Shown: piece by piece, positions 45,141 through 54,288 of the stretch
Layout: each line of letters opens with the position of its first letter
Numbering within the stretch: position 1 is the first letter of the stretch
Source of the DNA: Pseudomonas baltica
Lineage (GTDB): Bacteria > Pseudomonadota > Gammaproteobacteria > Pseudomonadales > Pseudomonadaceae
Reading direction: 5' to 3'
DNA: 64,000 nucleotides
NCBI RefSeq assembly: GCF_031880315.1
Contig: NZ_CP134771.1
Coordinates: 4,770,501-4,834,500, forward strand
Notes under the pieces: generated by a model
What the model saw: only the letters and a program-made list of their open reading frames with translations
Told to the model about the DNA's origin: nothing
The model's database searches: none
Made by a program: the position numbers and the translations under genes

Positions 45141-45276
45141 TTCGGTACCGGATTTCTCGAACGGCGAGGGCGATTACAATTTCATCTACACCAAGTTGAT
45201 GGACAACGAGAACGACGTTATCGGTGTCGTCGCCTATTCAGTCTCAGCTGGCAGCGAGATCACCGAAGCAGGCTGA
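45133..45276 (+). CDS. Short ORF, probably truncated
   Basis: 47 residues from GTG 45133: VADSVPDFSNGEGDYNFIYT, then KLMDNENDVIGVVAYSVSAG. The segment NFIYTKLM...DVIGVVAYS resembles the N-terminus of longer membrane-associated proteins in which a KQxKIEF-like helix follows; here the frame ends soon after, suggesting truncation or a frameshift. Low confidence. Confidence 0.35.
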   Translation: MADSVPDFSNGEGDYNFIYTKLMDNENDVIGVVAYSVSAGSEITEAG

Positions 45277-45297
45277 TCTCTCATCCCCGCTCGATAT

Positions 45298-46875
45298 TCA
45301 CCACTCAAACGCCGGCCGCCGCACCATCTGCGCGGCCCGTTCGATGTCGGGTGCAAGCCAGCGATCCTCGTCATAGGCCGGCACCTCGTTGCGTAACAGT
45401 CGCCAGGCCCGGTCGGTTCCCGTCCCCAAACGCTGCGGCTGAAGAAACTCGAACGCCTGCGCCGCCAGCAAATACTCGATGGCCAGCACCTGAGTGGTGT
45501 TGTCGATGACCTTGAGCAGCTTCAGCGTGGCACCGGTGCCCAGGCTCAAGTGGTCTTCCTGCAGGGCCGAGGTGACGAAGTTGTCGACCACCGCCGGCTG
45601 TGCCAAATGGCGATTTTCCCCGACCAGCGCGGCCGCCACATACTGGGTGATCATCATCCCCGAATTGACCCCCGGCTGGCTCACCAGAAACGCCGGCAGG
45701 CCACTGACCAACGGGTTGATCAGCCGATCCAGACGGCGCTCGGCCACGCCTGCCAACTCCGCGACCGCAATGCACATCAGGTCCGCCGCCATGGCCAGCG
45801 ATTCGCCGTGGGGATTGGCCTGGGACAGCACGCGATACGCCTCTGGAGTACCGACCACCAGCGGATTGTCGGTGACCGAGGCCAGTTCGGCATCGATCTG
45901 CCGCTCGGCGTGTTTGAACTGATCACGGCATGCGCCATGAATCTGAGGGATGGAGCGAATGCTCATGGCGTCTTGGGTGCGAATCCCGCGGCTGTTGGCG
46001 ATGACTTCGCTGCCCGCCAGCAGGGTGCGCAGGTTTTGGCCGACGGTCTGCACGCCGGGATGCACCTTGAGCGACAGCACGGCCTCGTCGAAGGCGTCGA
46101 TCTGCCCGCGCAGAGCCTCGAAGCTCATGGCGCCGATGATATCCGCCCATTGCGCCAGGTTGCTGGCATCGGCCAATGCCAGGCTGGCCAGGCCGGTCAT
46201 GCAGGGCGTGCCGTTGACCAGGCTGAGGCCGTCCTTGGCTTGCAGTTCGACCACCGCGAGGCCCGTCTGATCCAGCGCCTGGGCGGCGCTCATCAGCAGG
46301 CCGCCGTGGGACACCTGGCCGATGCCGAGCAGGGCGATGCCGATATGGGCCATATGGGTGAGGTAGCCGACCGAGCCCTGGGACGGCACGCAGGGGGTGA
46401 TGTCGTGGTTGAGCAGGTCCAGCAGACGTTGCACCACCGCCGGGCTGATGCCAGAGCGGCCGTGAGCATAGTTGTTGATGGCGGCGCAGATGATCGCGCG
46501 GGTCTGCTCGACTTTCAGCACCGGGCCGACCCCGCAGGCGTGGCTGAGCAGGGTGTTGCGCGACAGTTTGGCCAACTGCGGGCCTTGCAAGGCGATATCG
46601 CTGAGGGCGCCCAGGCCGGTGCTGATGCCGTAGGCACGCTCGCCGCGCTCGACGATATGGTCGACGATGGCGCGGGCATTGGCGATCTGCGCCCACACGC
46701 TGTCGGCCAGTTCCAGCCGCGCGCCGTGCCGCGCCACGGCCACGACCTGGCGCCAATCAAGAGGCTGATCGCCGCGGTGCACCGGCGGGCAATGCGCGCT
46801 GTTGGCAGCCGGACGCGCGGAAGTGGGGTCCTGGAGGGTCACGTTAGGATCCGTAGCAAGGGGAACCGCGCTCAT
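45298..46875 (-). CDS. Histidine ammonia-lyase homologue lacking the MIO triad
   Basis: 525 residues, full HAL/PAL length. It keeps YGISTGLG (catalytic Tyr), [18 protein letters not shown] (Asn), the Arg of QDAMSIR and QEDHLSLG (Glu). But the Ala-Ser-Gly that cyclises to MIO is missing: where HutH has GSVG-ASG-DLAPLAHM, this protein reads GSVG (167-170) directly followed by YLTHMAHIG (171-179), a clean three-residue gap. The Tyr of QDPYSLR is Met. Normal deamination by MIO is not possible; the activity is unknown. Last gene of an amino-acid ABC transporter operon with a HutC-like operator; it overlaps the ATPase gene by four bases. Not a decayed gene: the frame and most motifs are intact. Confidence 0.88.
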   Translation of the reverse strand: MSAVPLATDPNVTLQDPTSARPAANSAHCPPVHRGDQPLDWRQVVAVARHGARLELADSVWAQIANARAIVDHIVERGERAYGISTGLGALSDIALQGPQLAKLSRNTLLSHACGVGPVLKVEQTRAIICAAINNYAHGRSGISPAVVQRLLDLLNHDITPCVPSQGSVGYLTHMAHIGIALLGIGQVSHGGLLMSAAQALDQTGLAVVELQAKDGLSLVNGTPCMTGLASLALADASNLAQWADIIGAMSFEALRGQIDAFDEAVLSLKVHPGVQTVGQNLRTLLAGSEVIANSRGIRTQDAMSIRSIPQIHGACRDQFKHAERQIDAELASVTDNPLVVGTPEAYRVLSQANPHGESLAMAADLMCIAVAELAGVAERRLDRLINPLVSGLPAFLVSQPGVNSGMMITQYVAAALVGENRHLAQPAVVDNFVTSALQEDHLSLGTGATLKLLKVIDNTTQVLAIEYLLAAQAFEFLQPQRLGTGTDRAWRLLRNEVPAYDEDRWLAPDIERAAQMVRRPAFEW

Positions 46876-47663
46876 TCGGCGTTCCTCTGTTGATGGCTGG
46901 AAACGAACTGGCGAAAGCGCTCGGTGGGCAGGCCTTCGAACAATTCTGCCGGGCTGCCTTGGGCATCGATCACGCCGTTGGCCATGAACACCACGCGGTT
47001 GGAAACGTGGCGAGCGAAGCCCATCTCATGGGTGACCACCAGCATGGTGCGGCCTTCTTCGGCCAGCGAGCGCATGACCCGCAGCACCTCGCCGACCAGT
47101 TCCGGGTCGAGGGCCGAGGTGGGCTCATCGAACAGCATTACCTGCGGGTTCATGGCCAGCGCCCGGGCAATGGCCACGCGCTGCTGCTGGCCGCCGGAAA
47201 GGTGCGCCGGGTAATAGTCGCGGCGGTCGAACAGCCCGACCTTGTGCAACAGTTGCTCGGCTTCTTCACGGCACTCGGCCGCCGAACGCTTGAGCACCCG
47301 CAGCGGGCCTTCCATGACGTTCTGCAGCACGGTCATGTGCGACCACAGGTTGAAGCTCTGGAACACCATGCCCAACTGGCTGCGCATGCGCTCGACCTGG
47401 CGCTTGTTGCCGGGCACTTGGCGGCCGTCGCGCTGGCGTTTCATTTCGATCAATTCGCCGTCGAGGCTGATGCTGCCTTCGTCCGGGGTTTCGAGCAGAT
47501 TGATACAGCGCAGGAAGGTACTCTTGCCCGAGCCGCTGGCGCCCAGGATCGACACCACGTCACCCTTGTGCGCTTCCAGCGAGATGCCCTTGAGCACCTG
47601 CACCTGGCCAAAGGATTTTTGCAGGTTGGCGACCGACAATGCGGCCGATGAAGGCGTATTCAT
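46872..47663 (-). CDS. Polar amino-acid ABC transporter ATPase
   Basis: 263 residues from ATG 47663 ([20 protein letters not shown]). Walker [11 protein letters not shown]-loop [11 protein letters not shown], signature LSGGQQQR, Walker [13 protein letters not shown], switch His VVTHEMGFA. It matches the HisP/GlnQ class. It lies 17 bases behind the permease gene and overlaps the lyase start, so transporter and lyase are translationally linked. Confidence 0.93.
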   Translation of the reverse strand: MNTPSSAALSVANLQKSFGQVQVLKGISLEAHKGDVVSILGASGSGKSTFLRCINLLETPDEGSISLDGELIEMKRQRDGRQVPGNKRQVERMRSQLGMVFQSFNLWSHMTVLQNVMEGPLRVLKRSAAECREEAEQLLHKVGLFDRRDYYPAHLSGGQQQRVAIARALAMNPQVMLFDEPTSALDPELVGEVLRVMRSLAEEGRTMLVVTHEMGFARHVSNRVVFMANGVIDAQGSPAELFEGLPTERFRQFVSSHQQRNAE

Positions 47664-47679
47664 GAGGGCTCCAGGTGAT

Positions 47680-48423
47680 TTATTCGGGGGAGGGGCTGGC
47701 GGTTTCGGTGGCGAGCGCGGCGCTCGGGCCATGCGGGCGCTCGCGCAGATGCGGCGTCAGGCGATGCTCGAGCCAGCCAATGGCCCGCACGATCAGGAAA
47801 TTGAGCAGCAGGTAGATCACCGCCGCGCAGGCGAATACTTCCATGGTCCGGTAGGTGCGCTGGATGATTTGCTGGGCCACGCCAGTCACATCCCACACCG
47901 TTACCAGACTCGCCAATGCGGTGGACTTGACCAGCAACACGGCCTCGGTGGAATACGCCGGCAGGGCCTGGCGCAGTGTCACCGGGGCGATGATCCGGCG
48001 CAGCAGCGTCCAGCGCGACATGCCGATGGCCAGCCCTGCTTCGATCTGGCCGTGAGGTACGCTAAGCAGGCCGCCGCGGATGATCTCAGCGGTGTAGCCG
48101 GCGGTGCACAGCGCCAGCGACACCACTGCACAGCCATAGGGCGAGCGCAGCACCACCCAGGCGAAACTGTCACGGATGGCCGGGAACTGCCCCAGGCCGT
48201 AGTAGATGAGGAACATCTGGATCAGCAGCGGCGTGCCGCGAAACAGCATGATGTAGAAGCGTGCCGGGTAACTGAGCAGCGGCCAGCGGCTGACCCGCAG
48301 GCTGACGATACCCAGCGACAAGGTCAGGCCCAGCGCCAGCGAAGTGAAGAACAACGTCAGCGTGGTCGGCAATGCCGCCAGCAGCTTGAGCATGGTGTCG
48401 GCAAGAAAGGTGAAATCGATCAT
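47680..48423 (-). CDS. Amino-acid ABC transporter permease (HisM/ArtM-like)
   Basis: 247 residues, five membrane helices, with the EAA-type loop [20 protein letters not shown]. The start [20 protein letters not shown] and [20 protein letters not shown] are typical of the His/Glu/Arg/opine permease family. It pairs with the next gene upstream to form the heterodimeric channel. Confidence 0.92.
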   Translation of the reverse strand: MIDFTFLADTMLKLLAALPTTLTLFFTSLALGLTLSLGIVSLRVSRWPLLSYPARFYIMLFRGTPLLIQMFLIYYGLGQFPAIRDSFAWVVLRSPYGCAVVSLALCTAGYTAEIIRGGLLSVPHGQIEAGLAIGMSRWTLLRRIIAPVTLRQALPAYSTEAVLLVKSTALASLVTVWDVTGVAQQIIQRTYRTMEVFACAAVIYLLLNFLIVRAIGWLEHRLTPHLRERPHGPSAALATETASPSPE

Positions 48424-48438
48424 GGCAGGCGTCCGCAG

Positions 48439-49155
48439 TCAGGGGATCTGGCGACGCTGGGTGCGTCGTACGCGGGCTTCGGCAAAGCCGAACAGCCGAC
48501 CCGAAAGGCCCGTCAGGATCAGGTAGAGCACCGCCCCGACGATGTAAAAGGTGAAGTACTGGCGCGTCGAACCGGCAGCCACCTGGCTGGCGCGCATCAG
48601 CTCCACCAGGCCGATCACCGAAATCAGCGCCGAGTCCTTGAGGCTCATCTGCAGCACATTGCCCAGGCCCGGTAATGCGTAGCGCATGACCTGCGGCACC
48701 AGCACCCGGCGAAAGCGCATCGCCGTGCTCATGCCGATCGCCAAGGCAGCCTCCAGCTCGCCCTTGGCCACTGCCAGATACGCACCGCGAAACACTTCGG
48801 CCTGGTATGACCCGGAGATCAGCCCCACCGCCAGGGCGCCGACCAGGAACGGCGGCACATTGATATAGCCTTCGCCGCCAAACCAATGCCCCACCGCCGA
48901 CACCACGCTGGCGCCGCCAAAATAGAACAGATAGATCACCAGCAACTCGGGAATGCCGCGGAACAGGATCGAATACAGGTCGCCCAGCCAGCGCAGGCTG
49001 CGCCGCCGTGACAGCTTGGCGGCAGCCACGAGGCTGCCGAACACCGCGCCGACCAGCAGCGCGGCGAACGTCAGCAGGATGGTCATGCCGGCGGCCTTGA
49101 GCAGGGCCATGCCCCAACCGGTATCACCGAAGCTGAGCAGTTGCAGGATATTCAT
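48439..49155 (-). CDS. Amino-acid ABC transporter permease (HisQ/ArtQ-like)
   Basis: 238 residues, five membrane helices; LYSILFRGIPELLVIYLFYF and the EAA loop EVFRGAYLAVAKGELEAALA, continuing AIGMSTAMRFRRVLVPQVMR. The GIPELLV wording is close to histidine/octopine permeases. It is second in the operon, 95 bases after the binding-protein gene. Confidence 0.92.
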   Translation of the reverse strand: MNILQLLSFGDTGWGMALLKAAGMTILLTFAALLVGAVFGSLVAAAKLSRRRSLRWLGDLYSILFRGIPELLVIYLFYFGGASVVSAVGHWFGGEGYINVPPFLVGALAVGLISGSYQAEVFRGAYLAVAKGELEAALAIGMSTAMRFRRVLVPQVMRYALPGLGNVLQMSLKDSALISVIGLVELMRASQVAAGSTRQYFTFYIVGAVLYLILTGLSGRLFGFAEARVRRTQRRQIP

Positions 49156-49250
49156 CAGGGTTGCCTCTCAGGGCGCTGGCTATGCACCCAAACGTGGGCG
49201 AGCCGAGGAACTGCCTCGCCAGCACACGGCTGGCGAGGCGCCAGGGCGAC

Positions 49251-50114
49251 TCAGGACTTGGGTGTCAGGTCGACCTTGAACCACTTCTCGCTGAGCTTCT
49301 TCACCGTCCCGTCGGCCAGGGCGTCCTTGAGGGCCGCGTCGAACCGAGCCTTGAGGTCGGCGTCCTGCTTGCGAAAGCCCAGGGCTTCGCCGTCGCCGAA
49401 GATCGGCCCTTTGATTTCCGGACCGGTGTAGGCCAGGCCTTTGTTCTCGTCCTTGGCCATCAGCGAGTTGAGGAAGGTCACGTCGTCGAACACCACGTCG
49501 ATACGACCGGCTTGCAAGTCGAGCACCGCCTCGGCGGACGAACCGTATTCGCGCACGGTGGCGATGTCCTTGAACTGCTCGTCGATAAACGGCGTGTAGA
49601 CGGTGCCCGAAGCGATGCCGATGGTCTTGCCTTTGAGCGCTGCCTTGACGCTGGCCATCGCAGCGCTGGTCTTGGCACTGTCGGTACCCAGGGTCAGGGC
49701 GGCGGCCTCGCCCGGTGTGCCGGGGAGAGCCTTGGCATCGAGGGCAACGAAGCTGGCCGGGGTGCTGGCGTAGGGGATGGAGAAGTCCATCACCTGCTTG
49801 CGCTCGTCAGTGATGACAATGGCGTCCATCAGCACATCGAACTTGCCGGCGTTGAGGCTGGCGATCATGCCGTCCCAGTTCTGCACCGCGATGTTGCATT
49901 TGAGCTTCATGCGCTGGCAGAGAATATCCATCAATTCCGGCTCGAAGCCGCTGATCTTGCCACCGGGCAGGGTCAGGTTCCACGGCTCGTAGGAGCCTTC
50001 GGTGGCGATGTTGACGCTGGTCCAGTCCTTGGCCTGCGCCATCGGCAGGAACGCCATCAGCGCGGCGCCCAGGGTAGCTGCTGTAAACCAACCGGTTTTG
50101 CTGGAATGTGTCAT
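49251..50114 (-). CDS. Periplasmic amino-acid-binding protein of the ABC transporter
   Basis: 287 residues. Signal peptide ends at PMAQAKD near residue 29. SBP_bac_3 features: IATEGSYEPWNLTLPGGKIS, FEPELMDILCQRMKLKC, DVLMDAIVITDERKQVMDFS and IGIASGTVYTPFIDEQF. Closest in pattern to lysine/arginine/ornithine, histidine and octopine binding proteins. First gene of the operon; the ligand is unknown but the HutC-type control suggests histidine, urocanate or a related imidazole. Confidence 0.9.
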   Translation of the reverse strand: MTHSSKTGWFTAATLGAALMAFLPMAQAKDWTSVNIATEGSYEPWNLTLPGGKISGFEPELMDILCQRMKLKCNIAVQNWDGMIASLNAGKFDVLMDAIVITDERKQVMDFSIPYASTPASFVALDAKALPGTPGEAAALTLGTDSAKTSAAMASVKAALKGKTIGIASGTVYTPFIDEQFKDIATVREYGSSAEAVLDLQAGRIDVVFDDVTFLNSLMAKDENKGLAYTGPEIKGPIFGDGEALGFRKQDADLKARFDAALKDALADGTVKKLSEKWFKVDLTPKS

Positions 50115-50167
50115 GTGTCCCGCCCTGATTATTGGTCTGGTTGTAGGGGATGACTGAGTCCCCTATG

Positions 50168-50181
50168 CTTGTACATACAAG
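50168..50181. promoter_or_regulatory. HutC-type operator of the transporter-lyase operon
   Basis: CTTGTACATACAAG is a perfect TGTA-N2-TACA palindrome, the recognition pattern described for HutC, the urocanate-responsive GntR repressor of Pseudomonas hut genes. It covers the expected transcription start of the sigma-54 promoter at 50186-50201, a position that would block initiation. Confidence 0.72.
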
Positions 50182-50185
50182 TACT

Positions 50186-50201
50186 AGCAATTAAAAGGCC
50201 A
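50186..50201 (-). promoter_or_regulatory. Sigma-54 promoter of the transporter-lyase operon
   Basis: Minus strand TGGCCTTTTAATTGCT: GG and GC separated by exactly 10 bases, with a perfect TTGCT at -12. The start point would fall near 50175, 60 bases before the binding-protein ATG. The rest of the 304-base gap to rutF (50115-50418) holds no gene; one TGTTAC half-site at 50329-50334 might serve a CbrB-type activator. Confidence 0.65.
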
Positions 50202-50418
50202 GAATCGCCCGGGCGTTGGACAAACTCCTAACTCGTTGTTTCACATTGTTTTGCCGCGCTGCGAGGCCTTGCCTGCGCAATGCTGAAGCTGCGCGCGTGT
50301 GCACTTTCGGAGCGGCTTTATGACCAAGTGTTACCTGCTGGTGCGCTAAGCCGGTGCTAGGTCGGCGCTACTTCGACGCAGAGTTGCCGCCGAGTCGGCG
50401 CCCAATCCGCGTCGGTCC

Positions 50419-50943
50419 TCAAACCGGCCGGGCAGTCACCCCATGGTACTGGCGATCGAAATACACCAGTCCCGCAGCCTCGCCCTGACGTTCCAGCGCC
50501 ACCACCTCGCAGAACAGGATGTCGTGGGTGCCCACGCTTACCGTCTTGCTGACGCGGCAATCGAACGACGCTGCCGCACCCTCCAGCACTGGCGCCCCGG
50601 TTACCCAGGTGTGCCACTGCGCGGCGGCGAAACGCTCGGTCATGTCCGTCTTGCCGCCGAACAGATTGGACAGCTCGTGTTGACCGTGGGCCAAGGTATT
50701 CACACACAGCGTAGCGTTGGCGCTGAACGCCGCATGCACCGAGGCCGAGCGGTTCAGGCACACCAGCAAGGTAGGCGGATCGTCGGTGACGCTGCACACC
50801 GCCGTGGCGGTAAAGCCCGCGCGTCCGCCAGGGCCATCGCTGGTGATGACATTGACCGCTGCTGCCAGGCCGGCCATGGCGTGACGAAAATCGTCGCGGG
50901 TTACGACTTCCTGAATAAACGGCGTTGATTCTGACGCTTGCAT
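50419..50943 (-). CDS. rutF: Pyrimidine-utilisation flavin reductase RutF
   Basis: 174 residues from ATG 50943. A split-barrel flavin reductase: [20 protein letters not shown], then [20 protein letters not shown], and the end of the fold [20 protein letters not shown]. It regenerates FMNH2 for the RutA monooxygenase with NADH. It is last in the rut operon here, 13 bases after rutD; rutE and rutG are absent. Confidence 0.92.
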   Translation of the reverse strand: MQASESTPFIQEVVTRDDFRHAMAGLAAAVNVITSDGPGGRAGFTATAVCSVTDDPPTLLVCLNRSASVHAAFSANATLCVNTLAHGQHELSNLFGGKTDMTERFAAAQWHTWVTGAPVLEGAAASFDCRVSKTVSVGTHDILFCEVVALERQGEAAGLVYFDRQYHGVTARPV

Positions 50944-50956
50944 GACAAGGCTCCCC

Positions 50957-51736
50957 TCACGCCTGACGCGTGAGATAGTCCAGTAGAACGCGATTGAAAG
51001 TGGCTGGATCGCTGACGCTGGAGGCATGGCCGCCGTATTCGAGCAGTGCCAGTTCACCGTTAGGCAAAGCATCCGCCAGATGCTGGGAGCGCTGCCATGG
51101 CACGAGCATGTCGTCGCGGTTGGCAATCAGCAGGGTCGGGGTCTGAATGGTGCTCAAGTGCGCTTCGACATCGAAGCCCTGCAACGCGGCAATGCGCTTG
51201 AGCAAATTCTGTGGCTCGGGGAAGTGCGCCAGGGCATGGGCATCGTCCTCGGCCAATTGCGCGCTGTTGGCGGCGATCCAGTCGGCGGGATACAAAAACA
51301 GCGCCTGGGCCTGCACATAGGCCGCCGGGCCGCTGTCGCGCAGCAGGTTCTTGCGCACCGCAAAGCAGCGTGCACTGTGCGGATTGGGGCTGCTCCAGGC
51401 GTTGATCAGCACCTGGCTTTGCAGCAACTGTGGGCGCTGCAGGGCCAGCTCCAGGCCGACCAGTCCACCCAACGCGTGACCGATGAAATGGCAGCGCTGC
51501 ACTTCGATGCCATCGAGCAGCGTCAGCAGTTCGCGGGCCATATCGGCGATCGAATAATCATCCGCCAATGTTGCCGGGCTGCGGCCGCTGCCGGCCTGAT
51601 CGTAGACCACCACGCGATAGTGATCGGTCAGCACAGGCAGTTGCGGGCCCCAGAAACGTGCCGAGCCACCCAGGCCCGAGCTGAGCACCAGGGTCGGCGC
51701 AGCGGCGTCTTGGCGACCGAGAATTTCGTGATACAT
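50957..51736 (-). CDS. rutD: RutD, alpha/beta-fold aminoacrylate/carbamate-pathway protein
   Basis: 259 residues with an alpha/beta-hydrolase fold. The nucleophile elbow reads [11 protein letters not shown], Ala instead of Ser; as I recall, E. coli RutD also has GHALG, so this is a family trait, not a local defect. Other marks: [43 protein letters not shown] and the final His EYGGHASSV. It is thought to speed carbamate or aminoacrylate breakdown in the uracil pathway. Confidence 0.92.
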   Translation of the reverse strand: MYHEILGRQDAAAPTLVLSSGLGGSARFWGPQLPVLTDHYRVVVYDQAGSGRSPATLADDYSIADMARELLTLLDGIEVQRCHFIGHALGGLVGLELALQRPQLLQSQVLINAWSSPNPHSARCFAVRKNLLRDSGPAAYVQAQALFLYPADWIAANSAQLAEDDAHALAHFPEPQNLLKRIAALQGFDVEAHLSTIQTPTLLIANRDDMLVPWQRSQHLADALPNGELALLEYGGHASSVSDPATFNRVLLDYLTRQA

Positions 51737-51787
51737 GCAAGGCTCCAGTGCGGGCCCTCAGGGCCCGTCCAGGTGGAAGAGGGCGCT

Positions 51788-52177
51788 TTAGCCGATATGG
51801 GCAATGCTGGCGATTTCGATCAGCGCCTCGGGTTTGACCAGGCCGCATTGGATGCAGTAGCGCGCGGGCTTTTCGCCGGCGAAGTACTCGGCGTACACCG
51901 CGTTGATCTTCGGATAGTCGGCCCAGTCGCGGAGCATGATCATGTTGAAGGTGACGTCGTCCATCGTGCCGCCGGCGGTCTCGATTACCCCTTTGATGGT
52001 CTCCAGCACGTGGCGGGTCTGGCCGGTGGCATCGCCTACATGCACCACGTTGTTGTCCTTGTCGAAGGGCAGGGTGCCAGACACGTACAGAATGCCGTCG
52101 GCCATGGAACCCGGCACGAACGGGGCGATGGGAACGCCGGTGCCGGCAGGGATGATTGCTTTCTTGCTCATGGTCAC
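51788..52177 (-). CDS. rutC: RutC, Rid-family aminoacrylate deaminase
   Basis: 129 residues of the YjgF/RidA fold: [20 protein letters not shown], then [34 protein letters not shown] and the Arg-containing [10 protein letters not shown]. It deaminates 3-aminoacrylate in uracil degradation. It is 12 bases after rutB. Confidence 0.95.
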   Translation of the reverse strand: MTMSKKAIIPAGTGVPIAPFVPGSMADGILYVSGTLPFDKDNNVVHVGDATGQTRHVLETIKGVIETAGGTMDDVTFNMIMLRDWADYPKINAVYAEYFAGEKPARYCIQCGLVKPEALIEIASIAHIG

Positions 52178-52189
52178 ACTCCTTGATGA

Positions 52190-52918
52190 TCAGTCTTGAG
52201 GGGTAAAGGTGGCGCAGAAGTCATCGACGCTGGCGACCCAGCCGAAGAAGGTCTCGATGTTGAACAGCGCGGCCTGTTGAGCAAATGCCGGGCCAGCCTG
52301 GTGGGTGGCATCGGCGAGCACCACGCCGAAGTACTCGAGGAAAAACCCATCGCGCAGGGTCGATTCCACGCACACGTTGGTGGCGATGCCGGTGAACACC
52401 AGATTGCGAATGCCGCGGCTGCGCATCAGGCTGTCGAAGTTGGTGTTGAAAAAGCCGCTGTAGCGGGTCTTGGGCACCACCATGTCGCCGGGCTGCGGCT
52501 TGAGCTCGTCCACCAACTCATAGTCCCAGCCGCCCTTGGCCAGTAACGTGCCGTGAAGCTCAGGGCGCGAGCGCATGGTTTTCAGCGCGTTGGACTTGTG
52601 CCAGTTGGGCGAGCCGGGGCCGCCGGCCTCGACGTATTCCGGGTCCCAGCCGTTCTGGAAGAACACCACCGGCATGCCGGCAGCGCGAGCGGTGGTCAGG
52701 GCTTTCTGGATATTGGCGATCACTGGGCCCGTGGTGCTGACGTCGAAACCGGCCAGGTCCAGATAGCCACCCAGGCTGGAATAGGCATTCTGCATGTCGA
52801 CCACCACCAGCGCGGTTTCGCTGGCCTTCAGGCTCAGGGCCTCCGGGCGGGCGGGCAGGGTGCGGGAGGGCTGGCTGTCCTGGGGCAGGCTGTAACCGGA
52901 AACGGGGGCGTTCATCAT
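52190..52918 (-). CDS. rutB: RutB, ureidoacrylate amidohydrolase
   Basis: 242 residues of the isochorismatase-like hydrolase family, with the catalytic triad visible as Asp in [10 protein letters not shown], Lys in [11 protein letters not shown] and Cys in [11 protein letters not shown]. It cleaves the ureidoacrylate made by RutA. The start overlaps the rutA stop by four bases (ATGA). Confidence 0.95.
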   Translation of the reverse strand: MMNAPVSGYSLPQDSQPSRTLPARPEALSLKASETALVVVDMQNAYSSLGGYLDLAGFDVSTTGPVIANIQKALTTARAAGMPVVFFQNGWDPEYVEAGGPGSPNWHKSNALKTMRSRPELHGTLLAKGGWDYELVDELKPQPGDMVVPKTRYSGFFNTNFDSLMRSRGIRNLVFTGIATNVCVESTLRDGFFLEYFGVVLADATHQAGPAFAQQAALFNIETFFGWVASVDDFCATFTPQD

Positions 52919-53997
52919 GCGGACTCCTGCAAGGTATTGATGTGTTGGCGCGAGTGCATCAGGGGCTGGATCTTGCTGCCGAAGTCCTCGACGCCCTTGA
53001 TGAAGTCGTCGAACACCAGCATCACGCCCTGGGTGCCGGGCACCGTGGCGACCTCATCGAGCATGCGTGCCACCGAGGCCCATGAGCCCACCAGGGTGCC
53101 CATGTTGATGTTCACCGCTGAGGTCGGGTCGGCCATCTGGCGCATGTTCGACCCCGGGCTCTGATCGGCGGCGCCTTTCTCGCCGAGCCAGGCGATGGCT
53201 TCCTGATCGGCACCGGCCTTGATGAATTCCCAGCGCTCGCGGGCGGCGTCATCGGTGTCGTCGGCGATGATCATGAACAACGCGCAGGCGGTGACGTTAC
53301 GCCCGGTCCTGGCATTGGCTTCGACCAGCTTGGCAGCGGTCGGGGCGAAGGCGGTGGGGGTGTTGACGCCCTTGCCGAAGCAGAAGTTGTAGTCCGCGTA
53401 CTGCGACGAGAAGGCCATGCCGGTTTCGCTCTGGCCAGCGCAGATGATCTTCATGTCGGCCTGGGGCTGCGGGCTGACGCGGCAGTCGTCCATGGTGAAG
53501 TACTTGCCCTTCAGGTTGCTGTGCCCGGTGGTCCACAGGTCGCGCAGCACCTGAGTGTATTCGGCGAGGTAGTCATAGCGCGTCGAGAAGAACTCGTCGC
53601 CGGGCCACAGGCCCATCTGCTCGTACTCGGGCTTTTGCCAGCCGGTCACCAGGTTGACGCCGAAGCGGCCGTTGGAGATGGAGTCGATGGTCGCCGCCAT
53701 GCGCGCGACGATCGCCGGCGGCAGGGTCAGGGTGGCGGCGGTGGCGAACAACTGGATGCGGCTGGTGACCGCTGCCAGGCCGGCCATCAGGGTGAAGGAT
53801 TCAAGGTTGTGCTCCCAGAACCCGGTCTTGCCCCCAAAGCCGCGCAACTTGATCATCGACAGGGCGAATTCAAAGCCGTAGTGCTCGGCCTTTTGCACGA
53901 TCTGCTTGTTGAGTTCGAAACTGGGCATGTATTGCGGTGCGTTTTCCGAGATCAGCCAACCGTTGTTGCCGATCGGGATGAAAATGCCAATGTCCAT
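52915..53997 (-). CDS. rutA: RutA, pyrimidine monooxygenase
   Basis: 360 residues from ATG 53997 ([20 protein letters not shown]), the family's normal start; the frame is open 26 codons earlier. A luciferase-like FMN monooxygenase that opens the uracil or thymine ring between N3 and C4. Marks: [58 protein letters not shown]. It is first in rutABCDF and driven by the sigma-54/NtrC/RutR region upstream. Confidence 0.96.
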   Translation of the reverse strand: MDIGIFIPIGNNGWLISENAPQYMPSFELNKQIVQKAEHYGFEFALSMIKLRGFGGKTGFWEHNLESFTLMAGLAAVTSRIQLFATAATLTLPPAIVARMAATIDSISNGRFGVNLVTGWQKPEYEQMGLWPGDEFFSTRYDYLAEYTQVLRDLWTTGHSNLKGKYFTMDDCRVSPQPQADMKIICAGQSETGMAFSSQYADYNFCFGKGVNTPTAFAPTAAKLVEANARTGRNVTACALFMIIADDTDDAARERWEFIKAGADQEAIAWLGEKGAADQSPGSNMRQMADPTSAVNINMGTLVGSWASVARMLDEVATVPGTQGVMLVFDDFIKGVEDFGSKIQPLMHSRQHINTLQESA

Positions 53998-54075
53998 GTG
54001 CGTGGCCTCTTTGATACGGTGCTTCGTTCGAGTTAAGGCGCCTCTGGTGCAGCAGGCGATTGACGAGAGACACAA

Positions 54076-54091
54076 AGCATTAAGCAGGCCA
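54076..54091 (-). promoter_or_regulatory. Sigma-54 promoter of rutA
   Basis: Minus strand TGGCCTGCTTAATGCT has GG-N10-GC spacing. It lies about 80 bases upstream of the rutA ATG and about 90 bases downstream of the NtrC-like site at 54167, a normal enhancer distance. Confidence 0.6.
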
Positions 54092-54145
54092 GTTTTCTAA
54101 ATCTGTTATTAAACAACGGCTTGTATAATCTTTAGGTTTATTTCG

Positions 54146-54184
54146 GACCATTTGGTCTGAACTAGAGCACTTGGTTTGTGCATG
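54146..54184 (-). promoter_or_regulatory. RutR box plus NtrC-like site upstream of rutA (module copy A)
   Basis: GACCATTTGGTC (54146-54157) is a perfect GACCA-N2-TGGTC palindrome, the RutR core. GCACTTGGTTTGTGC (54167-54181) has the GCAC-N7-GTGC pattern of NtrC sites. The 39-base unit recurs inverted at 55201-55239 with 35 of 39 positions identical; both copies have the same orientation relative to their own downstream gene. Confidence 0.75.
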
Positions 54185-54288
54185 CTGCACAGCAATGGGG
54201 CAATTTGGGCGTGATGGGTATCAATACCAGCCCGAGGATGTCGCCGCCGCTGCGCTCGGGTTAGAGTGCGCGGGTATTCCAGCTGGAA

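Noticed and set aside
50957..51736. Ala in the RutD nucleophile elbow taken as an inactivating mutation
   Set aside because: To my knowledge E. coli RutD has the same GHALG motif, so it is a family feature.
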